Source: Paraphysomonas bandaiensis
Taxonomy: Eukaryota; Chrysophyceae
Reading direction: 5' to 3'
DNA: 64,000 nucleotides
Assembly: GCA_965644295.1 (NCBI GenBank)
Contig: CBFFRP010000457.1
Span: forward strand, 1 to 64,000
Shown: in pieces, positions 44,699-59,500 of the stretch
Numbering within the stretch: position 1 is the first letter of the stretch
How the letters are laid out: every line of letters begins with the position of its first letter
Notes under the pieces: model-generated
The model's input: the letters and a program-made list of their open reading frames with translations, nothing else
Databases searched by the model: none
What the model was told of the DNA's origin: nothing
Made by a program: the position numbers and the translations under genes

Positions 44699-46594
44699 CT
44701 AAATGTCTTTCTCGGACACTTCTTGGGAAGCTGAGCGCACAGCTCCAAGAATATTCTTCATCCGATTGGTGGCAATAATCTGAATGATACAATAAGAACA
44801 TATACATAACCACAAACTGATGGTACGAATCGAACATACATATACAAAACGATATATAAACATCGATGTTTAGACATGACTGCATGTGATAAAAGGAAAA
44901 CAGTGGCATATATATAGATAATATATCAACACAGAAGAGAGTATACACGCCCATTATACGAAAACTCACCGCCTTTGCGGCTGCTTTGAACTTCCTTGTT
45001 GCATGAAATTTTTTGAAGTGGCTGAGGTTGGCCTCCAGAGATCTCTGTGCAAGTTCACTGGCGTCTCTTGTGATCTGGACATTGTATAGCAATTAGGGCA
45101 CAGGAGGAGGTTATGTGTAGCGCACATAAGAGATATATCAAGGCAATGATATCAAAAAAACGCGCACACAAAATAAAGGGAAGCGTACCCAAGAGTGGTT
45201 GAGAGCCTCTTCGGACGTGTATCTTTCGAGCGGATTCACTTTCAGCAATCTCCTGATAAGATCCTTAGCTTCTTCACTGACGGCGTCCCAGTACTCAGGA
45301 TGGAACTCATATTCGGCATTCTTAATCTTCTGGAATAACACTTTCTGGTTGTCGTCGTGAAATGGGGGATATCCACCAAGGAGTATGTACGTAATAACCC
45401 CTGCAGATATTGCACATTACATATCATAAGTACGTATGTCCTAAAGTAAACATATAGGTCATAAATAATATCTTCGATCAACCCACCTATCGACCACATA
45501 TCAACCGCCTTGCCGTAGGGTTGCGTTGAAAGAATCTCAGGTGCTACGTAGCCCGGGGTTCCACACTGAGTTTTCAAAGTCATGTAACCCTCTGACTTGA
45601 TGGCAAACCCGAAATCCGCCAATTTCACGTGCGCGTCATCATCAAGACTCGCCAATAACAAGTTCTCAGGTTTGAGGTCTCGATGAACCACGTTTCTCGC
45701 ATGGCAATAGTGTATCGTAGACAACAGGATATACACCAGATCACGAGCCTCCTTCTCACTGTAAAAAGTCTTTTTAACAATTCTGTCGAAAAGCTCGCCT
45801 CCTTCCATGTACTCCATTACCAAGTAATAAGTGGTCTCTTCATCATAAAATCCCAGACATTTAAGGATATTGGGGTGATTCATGGCGCGCAAAATAATAA
45901 CTTCCTGTTTCAGAGCAGCCTCGTCGTCAGCTGGAAGAGCTTTCTTTGAGATGCATTTCACCGCCGCTTTCTCCTTCGTGCGTCTGTTCCGAGCCAGGCG
46001 GACAGTGCTAAATGCTCCCTCACCCACCTATACCAGCACCATATAATTAAAGTATATCATAATCACATTCTCATAAACACTCATATACTATCATTTATAT
46101 AAAATGTAAACCAGACAATACAAGGATGAGTTACTTACCACTTCACCTAGCTCATACTTTTCAGCAAATCTTCCTTCATCAGGAATCAATTCAGTTGGCA
46201 TAATAGGAATAATCGGTGCTGTTTCTTCTGGTTCTTTCTTCTTTTGAACTTGTGATGATACAGATGATGTTACAGAACCTGCATTAGTATTAGTAGATGT
46301 CTTTGTTGCTGCTGATGAGGGTGTGTTGGATGGTACAGCAGCTTTCGGCTCATCTTTTACAGATTTTAAAGGCTCCGTTTCATGTTTGGAATGTTTTTTT
46401 GATTTTTTATCATTTGAATTAGTATTATTTGATGTTTTTTGTTGAATTTGTTGTGTTGATTGTGTTGTTAATGGATCTCTGAGTTCATTTGAATGATCAT
46501 GAGTCTCTATTGATTGAGGGGATGTTGATGGAGGGATTTCTGTTGGTTGAGATGCGGTGTAATTTGCCTCTGGTTTGGAATCAGTGCATCCCAT
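44699..46594 (-). CDS. CaMK-type calcium/calmodulin-dependent protein kinase, myristoylated type
   Basis: Five exons on the minus strand: 46594-46139, 46027-45487, 45400-45189, 45074-44970 and 44779-44699, giving 464 residues. MGC at the N-terminus fits myristoylation and palmitoylation. Residues 10-140 are a low-complexity Ser/Thr/Gln/Lys linker. The kinase domain has GEGAFSTVRLA, AVKCI, VVHRDLKPENLLL, LADFGFA and CGTPGYVAPEI, all intact. After the kinase comes LSHFKKFHATRKFKAAAKAI, the autoinhibitory/calmodulin-binding segment of CaMKI-type enzymes, and a short tail. It phosphorylates Ser/Thr when Ca2+/calmodulin relieves the tail. The start faces the PH-domain gene across duplicated sequence and a TATG array. 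Confidence 0.9.
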
Positions 46595-46680
46595 TTTTGG
46601 GCTCTAGTGTGATGATGGAATATATTCCAAGTTATGTGGAGTACAGTGATGATAATAGTGATAATAGAGAGATGTGTGAA

Positions 46681-47022
46681 TATATGTATGTATGTATATA
46701 TGTGTACAGTATATAGCGATAAGCAAGAGGTGGAGAGGGGCGTATGTAGTGATATACTATGTATACAGCAGAGGATGGATGTTTATGTATGGGTGCAGTT
46801 GTCTATGAGAAGATACGTATGTATGTATGTATGTATGTATGTATGTATGTATGTATGTATGTATGTATGTATGTGTATGTATGAATGTATGTATGTATGT
46901 ATATATGTGTACAGTATATAGCGATAAGCAAGAGGTGGAGAGGGGCGTATGTAGTGATATACTATGTATACAGCAGAGGATGGATGTTTATGTATGGGTG
47001 CAGTTGTCTATGAGAAGATACG
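46681..47022. repeat. direct duplication of about 135 bp beside the array
   Basis: The block GTGTACAGTATATAGCGATA through TCTATGAGAAGATACG occurs at about 46702-46821 and again at about 46906-47021, separated by a short TATG run. The array and its flank were therefore duplicated together. Confidence 0.9.
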
Positions 47023-47541
47023 TATGTATGTATGTATGTATGTATGTATGTATGTATGTATGTATGTATGTATGTATGTATGTATGTATGTATGTATGTA
47101 TGTATGTATGTATGTATGTATGTATGTATGTATGTATGTATGTATGTATGTATGTATGTATGTATGTATGTATGTATGTATGTATGTATGTATGTATGTA
47201 TGTATGTATGTATGTATGTATGTATGTATGTATGTATGTATGTATGTATGTATGTATGTATGTATGTATGTATGTATGTATGTATGTATGTATGTATGTA
47301 TGTATGTATGTATGTATGTATGTATGTATGTATGTATGTATGTATGTATGTATGTATGTATGTATGTATGTATGTATGTATGTATGTATGTATGTATGTA
47401 TGTATGTATGTATGTATGTATGAATGTATGTATGTATGTATGTATGTATGTATGTATGTATGTATGTATGTATGTATGTATGTATGTATGTATGTATGTA
47501 TGTATGTATGTATGTATGTATGTATGTATGTATGTATGTAG
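46817..47541. repeat. (TATG)n arrays between divergent kinase and PH genes
   Basis: A short run at 46817-46900 and the main run at 47021-47541, with one GAATG variant at 47421. They lie between the CaMK start (46594) and the PH-domain start (47797). Confidence 0.97.
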
Positions 47542-47796
47542 ATACACTCGTAGATACGGCGTGTGTACTGTAGTGTATGTCGGTAGGTACATCTAGAGAT
47601 GATACACACAGCAGTTAGTATGTAGGATACACACCTCAGCAAGAGATGCTACATACCTCTACATATACCGCTCTACATACCTCATCGCTCTCTCCCTCTC
47701 CATATACACATACATATATATAAACAAACCCTCACCTCAATCCACACCCCATCAAACTACATTATAGTATCCCCATAGGATACATTCCCTTTTATA

Positions 47797-48192
47797 ATGG
47801 TATTTTCCGGATATTTAACTAAAAGAGGATCAGTTGTTCCTAATTGGAAACGTCGCTACTTTGAATTAAGTGTCAATACATTAACATACTATGAATATGA
47901 AGGTGGTACACGTAAAGGATCAATACATATTAATTCAACAACATTAATTAAAGAAACACATTTTATGTTAATTAGTCATGCATTTTATATTGAAAATATT
48001 GATGATAATACAGTCTTATATCTATCAGCTGATACTGAGAGTGATAAGAATTTATGGATCAGTGCATTAATGAAAACAATTGAAAGGCTTAAATCTCCTC
48101 GTACATCTTCAATGGATAATACAGCTGTGGAAAGTGCGAATACAGAGGCTTCAGCCTCTAGTGAAGTGAAAGATGTTAACACTGAAGGTTAA
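47797..48192 (+). CDS. small PH-domain protein
   Basis: 131 residues, single exon. VFSGYLTKRGSVVPNWKRRYFEL is the first strand pair of a pleckstrin homology domain; KGSIHI, FYIENI, LYLSADTESDKNLWISALMK supply the later strands and the C-terminal helix with the invariant Trp. A Ser/Thr-rich tail of about 30 residues follows. Probably binds phosphoinositides at membranes. The basic residues of the first loop (K-W-K-R-R) are present. No other domain is seen. Divergent from the CaMK gene. Confidence 0.88.
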   Translation: MVFSGYLTKRGSVVPNWKRRYFELSVNTLTYYEYEGGTRKGSIHINSTTLIKETHFMLISHAFYIENIDDNTVLYLSADTESDKNLWISALMKTIERLKSPRTSSMDNTAVESANTEASASSEVKDVNTEG

Positions 48193-50430
48193 AAGTGTTT
48201 TATGCACTACATGTATTGGAAATTTTTGGTGTAAAACATCATGGCTATATATCCAACTGCTGGATGTGATTTAGTGCCCTTTTATTTTAGATATCGATTA
48301 ATAAGCAAAGTATTCTTATACTGCCATATGGGATTGTTTTTCTTGGTGCAATTCATTACCAGCAATTAAGTAAATTATATGGTTAGACCCCTCCCTTTAC
48401 AAATAATACACGGAACTTATTGTATTCATGCATAGTCACGCATACATAGTGTAGATCAAGTATGGGTCTACTTGGTTCGGTACAGAAGACAGAAGGTACT
48501 CTAGGGTTCAAATAATGCGTTGTAGTCAACACATCCCGCGTTCTAAGCCACATGTGCGCGGTGTATACACAGCTAGAAATTAGCTTATTGGGATACGGTG
48601 TATTACACCCTAGCAACGAATTTGTTTGTTAGCCTTCTCCATCATATGCCGCAGTTCAGTATTCAAATATGGTTTGTGAGAGTCTAGTAGACGTCTAGCC
48701 GGGCCACATGGAGAACGCAGGAATTCTCATGTAATAAGGTCAAAAGCTTCCTTGTAATAGAAGAAGTAGCTACAGAAATTTAGATACGTTGATCATTGAT
48801 GTACTTAAAATGTGGTAGTAATAAAACTACACCAAAAATTAGTCATTACCAGAAGTGCAGAGCTTAAAAAATTACGAAGTGATCATACATGCCAAGATCG
48901 CAGTAGACGAATTGGTAATAATTTAACTCCACTATGTAGCGCATACATCACTACATTCATTTCAAAAAACAACAACAAATTAAAATCAATCAAAGAAAGA
49001 AATGATAAATCAAATCCACAGCTGATCAATTGATGCCACAGCTAAAGCGATGATATTACGATGCTAACCTCCTAGTAATCTTGGGTTTTAATGAATGTGA
49101 TAAGAATAAATATAATTAGATGTGGTTACTTCATTTATGGTTAGTTGAGACCGGAAACATCCTATTGAGCTCTCTGTTTTTTATAATATCCTCTTAAAAT
49201 CTACATGAATAAAGATCCGTTGTTTTTCAGCTTCCATTTTGTTTTGAGTATAGTTGCTCAGATGTTGCCTAGCAGTGTGCTTTCCTCTTTTGTGAGGAAA
49301 AAAGGAGATATAAGAAGCTACCTTTATTTAGTATTTCTGTAAACAAGTGATACACCAATACAATAATTAGATACTTCTGAGTTTATTTAAATATTTCTTT
49401 GCCTCAAATTTGGACTATGAATGAATTCGGAATTCTTGTAAGAATGCATTACAATAAGCGTTACTTATGTGTGTATTACATCACAGATTGAAAACATCTA
49501 ACGAAATGTCCTTAAATCACATTGCAAGTTATCAGTAGTGTTTAAGATTGTGTGGCGATTAACCATGATATTCATTGCTTTAATATTATTTAAAGATTAG
49601 CGACTGCAGATACTCGTTAATTAATGATACTTACAAAGAAGAGAAGTTATATATCTTGTACATTACGAGTGGCATTAATGATTGCAAATCATCTATTGGA
49701 GTGTGTTATAGAATGGATTTGGTTTGATATATGCATGATATGGATTTCATGACATGGATATTTACTGCAGCAGCAGCTCTCTTGCATGTCTGTACTGCTG
49801 TATATTGGACTTGAGAGTAACCGCTTTTTGTAGCCAATCATAGACTGGAATTGTATATCAAAATGATATGATTTGATAATCTCCATATCAGAATATAGTG
49901 GTTTTGATGTGAAATTATTACAGGTTTTGAAACAACAACATAAAAATAGGGGATTTCTAGTTTCTCGAATGCAGAATGTGATGAAAGAACTAGCATATGA
50001 GTTTCTTTCTACAAAGAAATTCAAAAACATAGGATTTTTTAAAGATCCTCCTTGTTGAAATCTAGAAATCCTGGCTTTCAAGATATCGTACTTCTGTTCG
50101 CACGTACACTGCACGCAACTGCGAAATCGGAATACGTATCGGAATTTCTGTAATTAATATACGCATATATTTAGCAATCAAAATACTATAAATTCCAGTA
50201 TAATTTTCATATTAAAACTGGATCTTTTCTGTAAAAACAGTATATATATTTTATTGCTATATCTTCCTATATATTTCCGTGGTTTTTAGATACCAATTCT
50301 ACAGAATATCTTTGTATATATATGCGAGTAATCACTGTACTTAACGTCACTGTTATTATATAGTTTAAACACAAGAGGTGACCTGTGGTTATAACAACAG
50401 AGGTAAGAGAGTGTCAGTTGACTGTTCCTG
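48193..50430. other. long intergenic region, nothing convincing
   Basis: About 2.2 kb of AT-rich sequence. A possible exon at 49921-50058 (after TTATTACAG, frame LKQQHKNRGFLVSRMQNVMK) was seen, but no partner exons could be found. Otherwise empty. Confidence 0.5.
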
Positions 50431-51020
50431 TATGTATATATGTGAGTATAGTCACTTGTATGTATGTATGTGAGTATAGTCACTCCACACAGCATGTATG
50501 TATGCATGTATATATGTGAGTATAGTCACTTGTATGTATGTATGTATGTATGTATGTATGTGAGTATAGTCACTCCACACAGCATGTATGTATGCATGTA
50601 TATATGTGAGTATAGTCACTTGTATGTATGTATGTGAGTATAGTCACTCCACACAGCATGTATGTATGCATGTATATATGTGAGTATAGTCACTTGTATG
50701 TATGTATGTGAGTATAGTCACTCCACACAGCATGTATGTATGCATGTATATATGTGAGTATAGTCACTTGTATGTATGTATGTGAGTATAGTCACTCCAC
50801 ACAGCATGTATGTATGCATGTATATATGTGAGTATAGTCACTTGTATGTATGTATATGAGTATAGTCACTTGTATGTATGTATGTGAGTATAGTCACTTG
50901 TATGTATGTATGTGAGTATAGTCACTTGTATGTATGTATGTGAGTATAGTCACTTGTATGTATGTATATGAGTATAGTCTCATAGATACACACCCCACAG
51001 CATGTATGTATATATATGAG
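50430..51020. repeat. about 74-bp minisatellite upstream of the GDH gene
   Basis: Units contain GTGAGTATAGTCACTCCACA and CAGCATGTATGTATGCATGT. Successive CCACACAGC marks at 50484, 50574, 50649, 50723 and 50797 give a 74-90-bp period. Later units lack the CCACACAGC part. GTGAGTATAGTCAC is itself a short inverted repeat. It ends about 110 bp before the GDH start. Confidence 0.9.
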
Positions 51021-51130
51021 TATGTGTGTATATATGTCTGGTGTATATATATATGTATTTATATCATCATTTAATTGTTTTAGGGCTCGTTTCTGAAAGA
51101 TATCTTGTTCATCTAAAGCCAAACAGTGAT

Positions 51131-53319
<2,189 letters not shown>

Positions 53320-53770
53320 ATCCGTGGTGAGTAGTATAAAAGTTCTATAAAGTGCGCAACACAACAGTATTATTGTGTCAAGAATGCTGTAATGTTGTAT
53401 GCGTTCACGAGAGTTGCACTCATCACCACTCAGGTCTTGTCGTATACATTGCACCGCTATTGCTGATGGCAGGTTTCAACTTATGAACTGCTGCGCGTAT
53501 AATATATGATATTGACTGAAATAGTCATATCATCTATGGGTTGCTTCACATGAATCTATTATACTATTGTAATAGAAGTAATTCCCATGTAGTAATAAAC
53601 GCTTATGAATGAAGTATCATCAAAAAGTCGTAATTGTCAAGAATGTATGGTAAATTTTATATTTTCCCGCCAAACTTAGAGGGAAATTGAAAAGTCGCAC
53701 AATGCAGTATTAACCATATAATCTGTACTATTAGTTACAATTACACTTTCTATGAAATTGATGTTCCCCA
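53320..53770. other. intergenic, nothing recognised
   Basis: 3' flank of GDH. AT-rich, no supported gene. Confidence 0.5.
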
Positions 53771-53777
53771 ACAAGCC

Positions 53778-54270
53778 ATGAAATGCATTCCCACGTCCGG
53801 AATATGGCACTGGCGTCTTACTGTAACACACCGGCCGTACGGCACACACCACATGATTATTTATTTCCAAACCCTTCGTGTTCAATGGACGCTTGAGAAT
53901 TATACTGCGCTTTGCGACCAAAATCATGATCGCGCACCTGATTACTGGAGAGAGAGTGGTGCCTTACTTCCGCATAATCTGGCTCTGGCAGATTGCGGCA
54001 GATCAAAGGTTAAGTACAGTTCACACCTACGATAGCACATACTTAATACAGCCCTAAAATGGGACAAATCCTTCAGCATTGGTAGGAACCGAGGTAAAAC
54101 AAAATATGGCCTAGACTTGAGCTGTGGTTTTCGACTTGACTCTCTCAAACATATGTGTCTCGATTGTCCACGTGACTCCATTTCACAGATACGAGACTAC
54201 GAGAACTGCATATTGAAAGTCTTATTATTAACAATAGGCGTTAAAAACCTGCACCAACTTAGTAGCTAGA
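53778..54270 (+). pseudogene. possible degraded retroelement ORF tail
   Basis: A frame runs from 53778 to TAG 54268-54270 with a single internal TAG at about 54033. Near its end DLSCGFRLDSLKHMCLDCP resembles the C-x2-20-H-x4-C zinc segment found at the C-terminus of non-LTR retrotransposon polymerases. The stop is followed directly by dispersed repeat copy D, which would then be the 3' untranslated part. Reverse-transcriptase core motifs are not visible, so this is tentative. Confidence 0.3.
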
Positions 54271-54505
54271 TGAATGCTAGACAAATTAGTTAGACCTCTA
54301 CCTGTAACTAATCAGTACACACTTTTTTTATCCTACTATTTAACGCTACGAAAGCTGCTTGTGCGTCGCCGCAAGCACCAAGGTGCGACCACTTCCGCTC
54401 TGAGTTCTTAAGGTGAACATCCCGGATGCTTGACTTCAGCAGGCAGCCCAATACCCCGGTTACCCTTGAGGTGAGCCCTGTCCCGGATGCCCTTGAGGTG
54501 GACCC
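54238..54505 (-). repeat. dispersed repeat copy D (longest)
   Basis: Contains AATAGGCGTTAAAAACCTGC, ATCCTACTATTTAACGCTAC, the core GCTTGTGCGTCGCCGCAAGC plus GCACCAAGGTGC, and the CCCGGATGCTTGACTTCAGC / CCCCGGTTACCCTTGAG head. It shares the left half with copy B and the right half with copy A. Confidence 0.8.
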
Positions 54506-55079
54506 ATTCCCGGATGCCTGTTTATTCGTCAGGGCCCAAAGACGTCTACACAAGCGACACTTATTGGTGTCCCTTGTACCATGTAACACTATAAGCCAGA
54601 TTTTTGAAGCAAATGTGAGAGATATGTCTACTTTACTTGTTGTATAAATTCCATACAAATTCATTGTAGAAATTCTTAAGTATAACTTAACCGCGTCAAA
54701 TATGTACCACGATAATCTAACATTGTCTCACACGCACGTAACATTTGACCTCAAGGGTCAGTCCTCTACGCCGGGTGACCTGTCTCAAGACTACCTTTTC
54801 CGTTTTGCTAAACAATGCACGAGCAATATCGAGGGCTCAAAAGTGAATATTATTTATGAAATTTATCGATAATAGTTGTGACCACAACCAAAGTGTGTAT
54901 TCCATTCACACAGAATACACAATAGAATATCGATCAAAGTTTAACTAGTAAGCTACTCCAGACTACATGTGCAAAAGTCTGTAAAACTTGAACCCATAAC
55001 TCCATTCGGCAACTTAACAAAGAAAATAGGAAAGTTGTGAAGCATCGTCATATCAAATAGATTCTATCCGCTAATACCG
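54506..55079. other. intergenic, nothing recognised
   Basis: Further copies of CCCGGATGC next to CCTTGAGGTG at 54480-54518, otherwise AT-rich sequence without a gene. Confidence 0.4.
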
Positions 55080-55349
55080 TTACGAGTAAAATCCCCCTAA
55101 AACAGTGTCTCTTGAAGGCTCCTGAATTATAGTCACCTCATGAGCAAATTTAATACGGTCTGTATTCTCTTTATGTATATATTTTTGTTGTTTAATATAA
55201 TTTTTTTCTTCATCTTTAATGTTTTTATAGTAAAACATACGCTCATGAAAGGATAATAATTGTGGGTTAGTAGTTGGAGCTACAGGGTGCATGAATGCTC
55301 GCTCTTTCTTAGAGATATTGCCTGGGAAAGGATTGCGTTCAGTTGTCAT
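55080..55349 (-). CDS. small hypothetical protein
   Basis: 89 residues from ATG 55349, ending at a stop at 55080. MTTERNPFPGNISKKERAFM, then HPVAPTTNPQLLSFHERMFY and a Lys/Glu-rich helix, ending in SRDTVLGGFYS. It reads like a compact conserved protein (motif-like ends, helical middle, no low complexity), but I do not recognise the family. An upstream extension to 55532 in the same frame is less protein-like. No intron seen. Confidence 0.45.
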   Translation of the reverse strand: MTTERNPFPGNISKKERAFMHPVAPTTNPQLLSFHERMFYYKNIKDEEKNYIKQQKYIHKENTDRIKFAHEVTIIQEPSRDTVLGGFYS

Positions 55350-55621
55350 GATGTAGTATATGCATAAAACACTGTTATTATGCAATAAATAGAGATAAAT
55401 ATGAAGTTCTTTGCAATGAATTGTTATGTTGAGTTGTCTATAAGGAAATGTGTGTTCCAGTTGGACTGTACTATGCATATATACATACAGTATACCACTG
55501 AATAGACGGGGCTTTCTATACTTTATTATCACTGTATTCTGCTGAGATGTATGTATATGGTGTTTAGAGAAATGGGATTCAAGTACGATTTGGATTTTCT
55601 TACACCCTGAAACCCCGATAT

Positions 55622-56013
55622 TTAGGGTGCGTTCGGTAGACCAAAAAAGTGCTGGATTTGCTCAAATTCGCTGGATTTCATCCATCCACTGGAATTTGGA
55701 AAATCTTACCGAACGCAAAAAAGCAAAATATGCTCATTTGCTGGAAAAAATCCAGCGAAATTAGTTTCGTGTTTTGAGTCGAAAGACGATTCACTGGATT
55801 TTTGAGAAGTGCTGGATTTTTGAATCACGATTATACATACAGTATATGCGTTAAATACACGTATACCGGATGTGGCAATCGTTCGGTAGTAAGTGCTATG
55901 CCCATTTGCTGGATTACCCAAATACAGTGCATTTTCAACCAGTGGAATTTATCAAAAATCCAGCGAATGCAAATCCAGCACAAAAATCCATTGGATGAAC
56001 CGAACGGGCCCTT
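55622..56013. mobile_element. nested MITE-like elements with GTTCGGT ends
   Basis: The left end AGGGTGCGTTCGGTAGACC and right end (reverse complement) AAGGGCCCGTTCGGTTCATC are similar. Inside, TTACCGAACGCAAAAAAG and ATCGTTCGGTAGTAAGTGC suggest a second, nested or tandem copy. The word CTGGATTT or its complement occurs about ten times. No target duplication could be confirmed; hAT-type is a guess from the ends. Confidence 0.5.
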
Positions 56014-56063
56014 ATACAAAGAAAAGACAAGAAAGATATCAGAAACCTCCATTTTTGAATTAG

Positions 56064-56440
56064 CGTATGTATGTATGTATGTATGTATGTATGTATGTAT
56101 GTATGTATGTATGTATGTATGTATGTATGTATGTATGTATGTATGTATGTATGTATGTATGTATGTATGTATGTATGTATGTATGCATGTATGTATGTAT
56201 GTATGTATGTATGTATGTATGTATGTATGTATGTATGTATGTATGTATGTATGTATGTATGTATGTATGTATGTATGTATGTATGTATGTATGTATGTAT
56301 GTATGTATGTATGTATGTATGTATGTATGTATGTATGTATGTATGTATGTATGCATGTATGTATGTATGTATGTATGTATGTATGTATGTATGTATGTAT
56401 GTATGTATGTATGTATGTATGTATGTATGCATGTATGCAT
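56064..56440. repeat. (TATG)n array upstream of TAF1
   Basis: About 375 bp with GCATG variants at 56183, 56353 and near the right end. It ends about 100 bp before the TAF1 start codon. Confidence 0.97.
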
Positions 56441-56538
56441 ATTTCCAGGCATCATAACACTGTCATGTCATTATATTACATGCGTAGCCACTAGTCTCAC
56501 TCTATACTTCTAATTTAAAACTAGAGCTATTAGTAAAC

Positions 56539-59500
56539 ATGGCTATGGCTATGGTGAAGGGCGACAAGCCCCTGGCTCCTGTCAAGAATATATATGGAAT
56601 GGCCACTCCTGATTTCGAGACATTCCAGCTACTCATGAGAAAGGTATGTATATGGGGGGTATGTGAATGCTGTATGGTTACTGGGAGGGTATGTGTATGC
56701 TGTATGGTATATGGGAGGGTATGTGTATGCTGTATGGTTACTGGGCGGGTATGTGTATGCTGTATGGTTACTGGGCGGGTATGTGTATGCTGTATGGTTA
56801 CTGGGAGGGTATGTGTATGCTGTATGGTTACTGGGAGGGTATGTGTATGCTGTATGGTATATGGGAGGGTATGTGTATGCTGTATGGTATATGGGAGGGT
56901 ATGTGTATGCTGTATGGTATATGGGAGGGTACGTATATGCTGTATGGTTACTGGGAGGGTATGTATATGCTGTATGGTTACTGGGAGGGTATGTATATGC
57001 TGTATGGTATATGGGAGGGTACGTATATGCTGTATGGTTACTGGGAGGGTATGTATATGCTGTATGGTTACTGGGAGGGTACGTATATGCTGTATGATAT
57101 ATGGGAGGGTACGTATATGCTGTATGGTTACTGGGAGGGTATGTATATGCTGTATGGTTACTGGGAGGGTACGTATATGCTGTATGGTTACTGGGAGGGT
57201 ATGTATATGCTGTATGGTATATGGGAGGGTATGTATATGCTGTATGGTTACTGGGAGGGTACGTATATGCTGTATGGTATATGGGAGGGTACGTATATGC
57301 TGTATGGTTACTGGGAGGGTATGTATATGCTGTATGGTTAATTGGAAGCGGTGCAAATCTGTACCCTTTTAGTGGTAATGATAGATTTGTTATTACGTTC
57401 TTAGAAGTCAACACGACTTATCTTGTTGAAGTTGTTCATTTGAATTTTTTAGGCTGATCAGCTTGAGGGATTCGAGAATGCAGGTATTTCCTGCGTTGAT
57501 ACGACCGAGATAGACAATATATACACAGCAAGGTACTGATGGAGCCATTTGTACTGTTATTGCGCACATGTGCCCCTTTGGCATTTTACTTGTGCAATGG
57601 ATTATTACTTGTGTGTCTTATTTCGTGAATTTGTAATACATAAGTACAGAATATCTTCGGGAAATTATGTGCAGTTCCCACAAGAGAGCGATATTCACAC
57701 GCTTCAAAGTATGTCTGTACGCAGTGTGACGTATCCTAAGAGTCATTTACACGAATTCCGTCGTATTCAGTACGTAAAATGTAAACTCAGATTATGAATT
57801 ACTAAGATTTACATTCCAGGTCCGGGAATCCCCGTAAACGGCTGTTGAAAGATCCGACACCGTGTATTCGACCATTAGGTTATGATTTGTGGGAGTGTGA
57901 TATAGTCTGGGATGATATCCCAATTACCAGTCGGTCTTGCCAGACCTACAATGATATTCGTAGCCAAGTTTCTCATAGTCTCGATGGCGTATCGGACAGC
58001 ATTATTGGCCGCAAGCTACGTCGAACACTCCATGGCAGCAATGTTGCAATCTCCGAGGGTGGGTGGGTAGATAGTATAATCTGGGACGAAGATAGAGTAT
58101 GCACGTTTAACCCCAAAAGTCTTTCTGATGGTTCCAACAACTATGATGATATGAATGTACCACTTATTGACACCTCGAAGCCGACGGAAGTCTATATTCC
58201 TTGCGAAGAAGCCGTTGGAGTTTCACCGTCACCTCGTATTCCTGTAGAGGATGAAAACACGTTGTCCACTTCCGCCTCTGAGCCAATGGAAGTGGTCAGT
58301 TCTGAAGCTACCACTTCACCCCAGCCTCGTGAATCCGCAGGCACATCATTAAAAGGTAAAACCAAACGATCTAACCCACGTCCCATCGCAACCGGACCCC
58401 TGGCGAGACTCCAGAAAGCAAAAGAACGACATGAGCGCTTGGAACGCTATAAAGCTGCAGCGTTAGGTGACAAGTCGGTTCTGGAAGCCATTCAATCAGA
58501 GAATAGCAATCAATCTAGTTTAGTTGATCGGACGCAAACACCGGGTATACCTTCAGGGGCACTTACTAGACGAAGGAAAATGAATGCTGCAGCTGATCTT
58601 GAGCATTCTATCATTGCCGCTAAGCATCGTAACACAAGAGCGTGTTTGAAGAATTTGGAACTGGTTTATTTTCATAGGTATCGCATCTATTATATCTAGA
58701 TAGTATGTTTATATTTCCCTGTCAGGCCTCATTTAACGAAGATGGCTAAACACACTGTTTGGAACATTATGCTCGAGAAGAAAGGGAAACATAAGGTGGT
58801 AAAGCGTGTGATTGAGTGCTAGATATTTATATGTAGAATTGTATATGCATCATTTATAGACTATTTGTCAGCAGCTTGAACTGGATTAATGATATTTAAA
58901 TGTCAATTAACTAATTTGAATATATATGTCAGCTTTCTCAGAGAAAAGGAAATATCAGACAGCATTTAGTGAGCCAGATTTCAAAGGCGTCTGATTTGGC
59001 TTTAACTGATGGAGACTTTGTGTGTATTGAGTACATTGAGGAGAACCCGAACATGTTGCTCAATATTGGTATGTACGCATCTTTATATGTGTCAAATTTT
59101 TGAAACACCATGATAGGAATGGCATCGAAAATCTTAAACTACTACCGATCCCCCGTTGTGGACTCTGCACCTGTACAAACCGGTTTTGCTCAAAATATGG
59201 AGGCAGATGGGCCTCATATTGCGATGGACGGTACCTCGGCTGGTGGGGCCAAGGGAACTCGCCCCCGCTCTAACTCACACTCAAGTGGGCATGGGAAAGG
59301 GGGGGTTGGGGGTGTACATAGTACTCTCAGTTCAGGGAGACTTCCGAGACACGTCCAACGGTTCACAATGGCGGGCCAACGGCAGAGTGGAGTCAGCAGT
59401 ATTGACATACCCAAATTGCCCGAGGGAGTAACGGAGGTACGATTCTGTATTTTTGGGGTAGTTAATGTATATAAAGGAAGAATTTGTTATACAAATTCTA

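Noticed and set aside
49689-50114. 141-residue minus ORF and the opposite 61-residue ORF
   Set aside because: Cys/Phe/Ser-rich without motifs; the plus-strand part could be a lone exon but no partner exons were found.
56502-57457. ORFs on both strands across the 30-bp minisatellite
   Set aside because: They are intron sequence of TAF1; the period of 30 keeps frames open.
57549-57797. 82-residue ORF as a separate gene
   Set aside because: Its second half is TAF1 exon 3 (57650-57769), which joins in phase on both sides.
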